In this document: piece after piece, positions 57,885 to 64,000 of the stretch | How positions within the stretch are numbered: the stretch's first letter is position 1 | How the letters are laid out: the number at the start of each line of letters is the position of its first letter | NCBI GenBank assembly: GCA_034440615.1 | Contig: JAOTOM010004798.1 | Location: 1 to 64,000, forward strand | Direction: 5' to 3' | Length of the DNA stretch: 64,000 nucleotides | DNA from: Ashinkailepas kermadecensis | Taxonomy: Eukaryota > Arthropoda > Thecostraca > Neolepadidae | Notes under the pieces: model-generated | The model's database searches: none | What the model was told of the DNA's origin: nothing | The model's input: only the letters and a program-made list of their open reading frames with translations | Translations under genes and position numbers: made by a program

Positions 57885-60800
57885 GCGTCTCTGTGTGGGT
57901 GGTGCGGCCGGCGGCACGTGCCCGGTCTCTGTGTGGGTGGTGCGGCCGGCGCCACGTGCCCCGTCTCTGTGTGGGTGGTGCGGCCGGCGGCACGTGCCCC
58001 GTCTCTGTGTGGGTGGTGCGGCCGGCGGCACGTGCCCGGTCTCTGTGTGGGTGGTGCGGCCGGCGCCACGTGCCCCGTCTCTGTGTGGGTGGCGTGACTG
58101 GCGGCACGTGTCCGTCTCTGTGTGGGTGGTGCGGCCGGCGGCACGTGTCCCGTCTCTGTGTGGGTGGTGCGGCCAGCGGCACGTGTCCCGTCTCTGTGTG
58201 GGTGGCGTGACCGGCGGCACGTGCCCCGTATCTGTGTGGGTGGCGTGACCGGCGGCACGTGTCCCGTCTCTGTGTGGGTGGTGCGGCCGGCGGCACGTGC
58301 CCCGTATCTGTGGGGGTGGCGTGACCGGCGGCACGTGTCCCGTCTCTGTGTGGGTGGTGCGGCCAGCGGCACGTGTCCCGTCTCTGTGTGGGTGGCGTGA
58401 CCGGCGGCACGTGCCCCGTATCTGTGTGGGTGGCGTGACCGGCGGCACGTGCCCCGTCTCTGTGTGGGTGGCGTGACCGGCGGCACGTGCCCCGTCTCTG
58501 TGTGGGTGGTGCGGCCGGCGGCACGTGTCCGTCTCTGTGTGGGTGGTGCGGCCGGCGGCACGTGTCCCGTCTCTGTGTGGGTGGCGTGACCGGCGGCACG
58601 GCACGTGCCCCGTCTCTGTGTGGGTGGCGTGACCGGCGGCACGTGCCCCGTCTCTGTGTGGGTGGTGCGGCCGGCGGCACGTGTCCCGTCTCTGTGTGGG
58701 TGGTGCGGCCGGTGGCACGTGCCCCGTCTCTGTGTGGGTGGTGCGGCCGGCGGCACGTGCCCCGTCTCTGTGTGGGTGGCGTGACCGGCGGCACGTGCCC
58801 CGTCTCTGTGTGGGTGGTGCGGCCGGCGGCACGTGCCCCGTCTCTGTGTGGGTGGTGCGGCCGGCGGCACGTGCCCCGTCTCTGTGTGGGTGGTGCGGCC
58901 GGCGGCACGTGCCCCGTCTCTGTGTGGGTGGCGTGACCGGCGGCACGTGCCCCGTCTCTGTGTGGGTGGCGTGACCGGCGGCACGTGCCCCGTCTCTGTG
59001 TGGGTGGCGTGACCGGCGGCACGTGCCCCGTCTCTGTGTGGGTGGTGCGGCCGGCGGCACGTGCCCCGTCTCTGTGTGGGTGGTGCGGCCGGCGGCACGT
59101 GCCCCGTCTCTGTGTGGGTGGTGCGGCCGGCGGCACGTGCCCCGTCTCTGTGTGGGTGGTGCGGCCGGCGGCACGTGTCCCGTCTCTGTGTGGGTGGTGC
59201 GGCCGGCGGCACGTGCCCCGTCTCTGTGTGGGTGGTGCGGCCGGCGGCACGTGCCCCGTCTCTGTGTGGGTGGTGCGGCCGGTGGCACGTGCCCCGTCTC
59301 TGTGTGGGTGGTGCGACCGGCGGCACGTGTCCCGTCTCTGTGTGGGTGGTGCGGCCGGTGGCACGTGCCCCGTCTCTGTGTGGGTGGTGCGGCCGGCGGC
59401 ACGTGTCCCGTCTCTGTGTGGGTGGTGCGGCCGGTGGCACGTGCCCCGTCTCTGTGTGGGTGGTGCGGCCGGCGGCACGTGTCCCGTCTCTGTGTGGGTG
59501 GTGCGGCCGGCGCCACGTGCCCCGTCTCTGTGTGGGTGGTGCGGCCGGCGGCACGTGTCCCGTCTCTGTGTGGGTGGCGTGACCGGCGGCACGTGTCCCG
59601 TCTCTGTGTGGGTGGTGCGGCCGGTGGCACGTGCCCCGTCTCTGTGTGGGTGGTGCGGCCGGCGGCACGTGCCCCGTCTCTGTGTGGGTGGTGCGGCCGG
59701 CGGCACGTGTCCCGTCTCTGTGTGGGTGGCGTCACCGGCGGCACGTGTCCCGTCTCTGTGTGGGTGGTGCGGCCGGCGGCACGTGTCCCGTCTCTGTGTG
59801 GGTGGTGCGGCCGGCGGCACGTGTCCCGTCTCTGTGTGGGTGGTGCGGCCGGCGGCACGTGTCCCGTCTCTGTGTGGGTGGTGCGGCCGGCGGCACGTGT
59901 CCCGTCTCTGTGTGGGTGGTGCGGCCGGCGGCACGTGTCCCGTCTCTGTGTGGGTGGTGCGGCCGGCGGCACGTGTCCCGTCTCTGTGTGGGTGGTGCGG
60001 CCGGCGGCACGTGTCCCGTCTCTGTGTGGGTGGTGCGGCCGGCGGCACGTGCCCCGTCTCTGTGTGGGTGGTGCGGCCGGCGGCACGTGTCCCGTCTCTG
60101 TGTGGGTGGTGCGGCCGGCGGCACGTGTCCCGTCTCTGTGTGGGTGGTGCGGACCGGCGGCACGTGCACGTGCCCCGTCTCTGTGTGGGTGGTGCGGCCG
60201 GCGGCACGTGTCCCGTCTCTGTGTGGGTGGTGCGGCCGGCGGCACGTGCCCCGTCTCTGTGTGGGTGGTGCGGCCGGCGGCACGTGTCCCGTCTCTGTGT
60301 GGGTGGTGCGGCCGGCGGCACGTGTCCCGTCTCTGTGTGGGTGGTGCGGCCGGCGGCACGTGCCCCGTCTCTGTGTGGGTGGTGCGGCCGGCGACACGTG
60401 CCCCGTCTCTGTGTGGGTGGTGCGGCCGGCGGCACGTGCCCCGTCTCTGTGTGGGTGGTGCGGCCGGCGGCACGTGCCCCGTCTCTGTGTGGGTGGTGCG
60501 GCCGGCGGCACGTGCCCCGTCTCTGTGTGGGTGGTGCGGTCGGCGGCACGTGCCCCGTCTCTGTGTGGGTGGTGCGGTCAGCGGCACGTGCCCCGTCTCT
60601 GTGTGGGTGGTGCGGCCGGCGGCACGTGCCCCGTCTCTGTGTGGGTGGTGCGGTCGGCGGCACGTGCCCCGTCTCTGTGTGGGTGGTGCGGTCGGCGGCA
60701 CGTGCCCCGTCTCTGTGTGGGTGGTGCGGCCGTGACGTGACTGTCGTCGCCGGCGGCACGTGTCCCGTCTCTGTGTGGGTGGTGCGGCCGGCGGACACTT

Positions 60801-61203
60801 GTGCCCCGTCTCTGTGTGGGTGGTGCGGCCGTGACGTGACTGTCGTCGCCGGGACACTTGTGTCCCGTCTCTGTGTGGGTGGTGCGGCCGGCGGCACGTG
60901 CCCCGTCTCTGTGTGGGTGGTGCGGCCGTGACGTGACTGTCGTCGCCGGCGGACACTTGTGTCCCGTCTCTGTGTGGGTGGTGCGGCCGGCGGCACTTCG
61001 TCTCTTTTGGTGTCCCGTCTCTGTGTGGGTGGTGCGGCCGGCGACGTGTCCGTTCTGTGTGGGTGGGCGGCCGGCGGACACTTGTGTCCCGTCTCTGTGT
61101 GGGTGGTGCGGCCGTGACGTGACTGTCGTCGCCGGCGGACACTTGTGCCCCGTCTCTGTGTGGGTGGTGCGGCCGTGACGTGACTGTCGTCGCCGGCGGA
61201 CAC
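57885..61203. repeat. 38-bp minisatellite, about 87 copies, GGCACGTGCC E-box palindrome in each unit
   Basis: The unit is GGCACGTGCCCCGTCTCTGT followed by GTGGGTGGTGCGGCCGGC. Main variants: CACGTGTCCCG for CACGTGCCCCG, and GGCGTGACCGG for GGTGCGGCCGG. The second is clustered in 58090-59040. From about 60730 the units recombine with GTGACGTGACTGTCGTCGCC to give longer hybrid units. The main unit contains no stop triplet in any of six frames, so frames of up to 1152 codons (- strand) and 648 codons (+ strand) arise without coding meaning. This is the largest array in the window. Confidence 0.97.
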
Positions 61204-61314
61204 TTGTCGCGTGCCAGGGCTCCGTCAGTGAGGCAGCCGCGCAGCCGAGGCAGCCGCGCACTGAGTCACCACAGCTCAGACGACTGACTCAGAGACGCCG
61301 CCAGACGGACTGCC

Positions 61315-61466
61315 AGCTCACTCAGACACGCTGCCCGGCCATCAGACAGGCTGTCTGCCCTCCCAGACAGGCTGTCTGCCCTCCCAGACAGGCTGTCTGC
61401 CCGGCCATCAGACAGGCTGTCTACCCTCATAGACATGCTGTCTGCCCTCCCAGACAGGATGCCCAG
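61315..61466. repeat. 21-bp repeat with an inverted core, about 6 copies
   Basis: Unit CCAGACAGGCTGTCTGCCCT plus one base. CAGACA-GGC-TGTCTG is an inverted repeat in each unit. Confidence 0.85.
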
Positions 61467-61477
61467 CCACTAGGCAC

Positions 61478-61685
61478 CAGGAGCGCACCCATAATTTTCT
61501 TAAGGCTCCTTCTAAAACAAAAACAAAAAACAGCATTCCGAAATACCTTTCGGCGCGCGAAGCGCGCCTAACATTTGTCGTTTCGAATTGTGCAAATCCC
61601 AAATTTATTGTCTTATTTGACGTTTTTATTTGTTTTTGAGGGTGGGGTGGGGGGGGGGGGGGTCATCACCATGGCTGCGCCTCTG
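61478..61685. mobile_element. Possible hAT-like MITE fragment
   Basis: Ends CAGGAGCGCACCCAT (left) and, on the - strand, CAGAGGCGCAGCCAT (right) are imperfect inverted repeats. The interior has the palindrome GGCGCGCGAAGCGCGCC, found in related form at 62906. Flanking octamers (CTAGGCAC and TTTCCATG) do not match, so insertion is not proven. Confidence 0.4.
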
Positions 61686-62035
61686 TTTCCATGACTTGGT
61701 ACCTTTGTCATGGCACCGCGCTGTATCACGCTCATCCATCAGGATGCACGTATTGTACTGATGGCTGCTGTCAGTACGCTGTGAGCATCGTGCTTACGAT
61801 GTTACCATCAAACGCCTTTGATGAAAACACACAATACATACTGGGCCGTGGCGTTCAGGCGGAAAACGTGTTCATGAAAATATAGCTACCTCATCTCAGC
61901 CCTTGTTTGACCACACGGCACATCCAGAGGACATAGAGAGAGTTCGCGATCTCCGACGGCCAGATACCTCACACGATCAATTTTGCCGCTGACAAATCTG
62001 CCCTTAAGACCTTGCACTGACACAGCACACATCCT
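61686..62035. other. Unique spacer
   Basis: A 64-codon frame at 61691-61885 without recognisable features. Confidence 0.4.
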
Positions 62036-62795
62036 GTCTGGTGGTCAAACAGCGTGTCTGGGCGCCGGACAGCGTGTCTGTGGGTCAAACAGCGTGTCTG
62101 GGGGCTGGACAGCGTGTCTGTGGGTCAAACAGCGTGTCTGGGGGCTGGACAGCGTGTCTGGTGGTCAGGCTGCCTGTCTGGGCGCCGGACAGCGTGTCTG
62201 TGGGTCAAACAGCGTGTCTGGGGGCCGGACAGCGTGTCTGGTGGTCAGGCTGCCTGTCTGGGCGCCGGACAGCGTGTCTGTGGGTCAAACAGCGTGTCTG
62301 GGGGCTGGACAGCGTGTCTGGTGGTCAGGCTGCCTGTCTGGGCGCCGGACAGCGTGTCTGTGGGTCAAACAGCGTGTCTGGGGGCTGGACAGCGTGTCTG
62401 GTGGTCAGGCTGCTTGTCTGGGGGCTGGACAGCGTGTCTGTGGGTCAAACAGCGTGTCTGGGGGCTGGACAGCGTGTCTGTGGGTCAAACAGCGTGTCTG
62501 GGGGCTGGACAGCGTGTCTGGTGGTCAGGCTGCTTGTCTGGGCGCCGGACAGCGTGTCTGTGGGTCAAACAGCGTGTCTGGGGGCTGGACAGCGTGTCTG
62601 GTGGTCAGGCTGCCTGTCTGGGCGCCGGACAGCGTGTCTGTGGGTCAAACAGCGTGTCTGGGGGCTGGACAGCGTGTCTGGTGGTCAGGCTGCTTGTCTG
62701 GGCGCCGGACACTGTGCCCGGGGGTCGGATAGCGTGTCTGGGAGAGCAGACAGTCAGTCTGTAGGGCTGGACAGCGTGTCTAAGAGGGCAGGCTG
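62036..62795. repeat. 20-bp minisatellite with an 80-bp four-unit higher order, about 37 copies
   Basis: Four unit types, each ending in GTCTG, follow in fixed order: GTGGTCAGGCTGCCTGTCTG, GGCGCCGGACAGCGTGTCTG, TGGGTCAAACAGCGTGTCTG and GGGGCTGGACAGCGTGTCTG. The order holds through most of 62160-62700. Units share the inverted core GACA-GCG-TGTC, similar to the array at 61315. Confidence 0.95.
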
Positions 62796-62829
62796 CCTGT
62801 CTGGCAGGTATGGGGGCTCGGCCCGCCCC

Positions 62830-62995
62830 TTCACCTTGCCACAAAATACGCCAGATGAAAGAAGACATTTTGGGACGAGCACCATGTCAAACGAGAAATT
62901 TTCGGCGCGCGAGGCGCGCCGAAAGCAGTCTCCCTGTGATTTGTTTTGGGGAGGGGGTGACCGACCCCCTTAGGGAAGTCCTGGCTGCGCCCCTG
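62830..62995. mobile_element. Possible MITE relative of 61478-61685
   Basis: Contains the palindromic GGCGCGCGAGGCGCGCC (about 62906) and a right end CCTGGCTGCGCCCCTG of hAT style. No clear left end or target duplication. Confidence 0.3.
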
Positions 62996-63064
62996 CTGGA
63001 GAACATGATTATTGTCTACCTGTGAACGCAGCATAAGTTCTCAGTATGAAATCGAAAATTGAGC

Positions 63065-63325
63065 CGCCCCTCAGTAACTAAGCCATCACCAGCTTGTGTG
63101 TTGGGCCAAGGGCGCCACCACCGCCGATGTGTCTGGATCCGCCCCTGCCGCCTCTGCAGTGTGTGTGACGTAAGCTAGCCATCACCAGCTTGTGTCTGGG
63201 GCCGAGAGCGTCGCCTCCGCTTGGGTCCCTGGGTCCGCCCCTGTCCTCAGTAAGCTAGCCATCACCAGCTTGCATCTCGGGCTAAAAGTGTCGCCACCGC
63301 TGGGGTCCATGGGTTCGGACTAGAG
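63065..63325. repeat. 80-106-bp repeat, 3 copies, each with a hAT-like terminus
   Basis: GCCATCACCAGCTTG occurs at about 63081, 63179 and 63259. Copies 1 and 2 end in GGATCCGCCCCTG or GGGTCCGCCCCTG, the form of a hAT right end; copy 3 is diverged at that position. Confidence 0.7.
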
Positions 63326-63854
63326 TTGCGAATTTTTGGCATGGCAAGTCCCAGACATATGACTGTCCAAATTCCTAGCCACTTTTAACCTCCCTATTAA
63401 CAGTTAACAGTACAATTTTTAAATCTCATATACAATTTCCTATCTTCCTGCGAAACTTTGCGTGAAACTCACCAAAGATTGAATATGATGAAGGATGAAT
63501 GGGGGGGGGATTTTTAGAGGCGTGCCGGACCGTACAGGTCACTTGCGCCGCCTTTAAAACGATTGTGTTTTGCAAGCAAAGCTAAGAGGCAAATGATTAA
63601 TTTTACTTTACCTTCCGCCAGGTAATTTGCAGCTGGGCTGAGGGTTGATGATTTTGAGAGTGACGAGAAGTTGATTTTGCCAGGGTGCTGACATTAGGCC
63701 TACTCTTGTCGAAGAGCACCGAGGGTCTTCTTTACCGTGCGGACAGAGGTCCATGCCGCCTATCACGCCGGCCGCCGCGTGTTAGCTGTTAGTAGTGGGT
63801 TAGTCTAAGCATGCCATGCAGGGTTGTCAGTGAGGTAGTACGGTGTTTGGCAAT
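63326..63854. other. Unique spacer
   Basis: Nothing recognised. Confidence 0.4.
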
Positions 63855-64000
63855 TCGGCCCATCTGCCTCCGCTGTGCCTTTGGGTAGCCATTTTACGTT
63901 ACGAATTGCAAGGTAAATTGGCACGCCTACGTCAGATGGCACCCCTGGGTAGTCGTTTTACGCTATGAATTGCAAGGTATGTAAATCGGCTCATCTTCGT
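63855..64000. repeat. 64-bp tandem repeat running off the window edge
   Basis: GGGTAGCCATTTTACG at 63883 and GGGTAGTCGTTTTACG at 63947 are 64 bp apart. The final TCGGCTCATCT repeats the start of the first unit, so the array probably continues. Confidence 0.8.

Noticed and set aside
57745..61203. 1152-codon frame on the - strand (His/Pro/Thr/Arg-rich)
   Set aside because: It is the translation of a 38-bp repeat with no stop in any frame; overlapping frames on both strands are equally long.
61470..61693. Confirmed hAT insertion with 8-bp duplication
   Set aside because: The octamers next to the proposed ends differ (CTAGGCAC and TTTCCATG), so it is listed only as possible.

Overview
This is eukaryotic, almost certainly animal, non-genic DNA. 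There are no operons, no ribosome-binding sites, no dense arrangement of reading frames and no host gene that I recognise. The only clear proteins belong to non-LTR retrotransposons: one I-group/Nimb-like element and pieces of at least three CR1-like elements. Together with TTAA-type and hAT-type MITEs and very many minisatellites, this suggests an invertebrate genome. A crustacean or other marine invertebrate is plausible, but the species cannot be fixed from this window.

Layout. 1-1.2 kb is unique sequence. About 1.3-6.6 kb is a decayed I-group LINE on the + strand: a gag-like ORF1 with CCHC knuckles, an intact-looking AP endonuclease, a frameshifted reverse transcriptase and a C-terminal zinc finger, with no recognisable RNase H. 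7.6-11.9 kb is an old degenerate minisatellite interrupted by a CR1 fragment on -, a 5'-truncated CR1 on +, a 916-bp TTAA-flanked MITE (9061-9976) and a 5'-truncated CR1 on -. From 12.6 kb to the end the window is dominated by tandem arrays with units of 2 to 91 bp. By my own addition these cover roughly 40 percent of the window (about 26-27 kb). The largest are 18.1-19.8 kb (54-bp unit), 36.9-38.2 kb (45 bp), 39.7-41.9 kb (48 bp), 50.2-51.5 kb (29 bp) and 57.9-61.2 kb (38 bp, about 87 copies). A hAT-type MITE with a perfect 8-bp target duplication lies at 44735-45033, and a second TTAA MITE copy at 55189-56162. Unique spacers of a few hundred bases to about 1.7 kb separate the arrays. A few of them hold short exon-like open stretches (near 25.0, 28.1, 38.4, 46.6 and 54.8 kb) that I cannot assign to any family.

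How it fits together. The window reads as intergenic or long-intron DNA shaped by retrotransposition, cut-and-paste MITE insertion and repeated local tandem expansion. The most thought-provoking pattern is that at least seven unrelated arrays (18.1, 36.9, 38.8, 49.4, 50.2, 53.8 and 57.9 kb) each carry an ACGT-core palindrome or half-palindrome (CACGTG, TGACGTCA, TGACGTG, TACGTGG) in nearly every unit. That puts roughly 200 potential bZIP/bHLH-type sites into this window. The very long open frames in the arrays, up to 1152 codons and on both strands, follow from stop-free repeat units and should not be read as genes.
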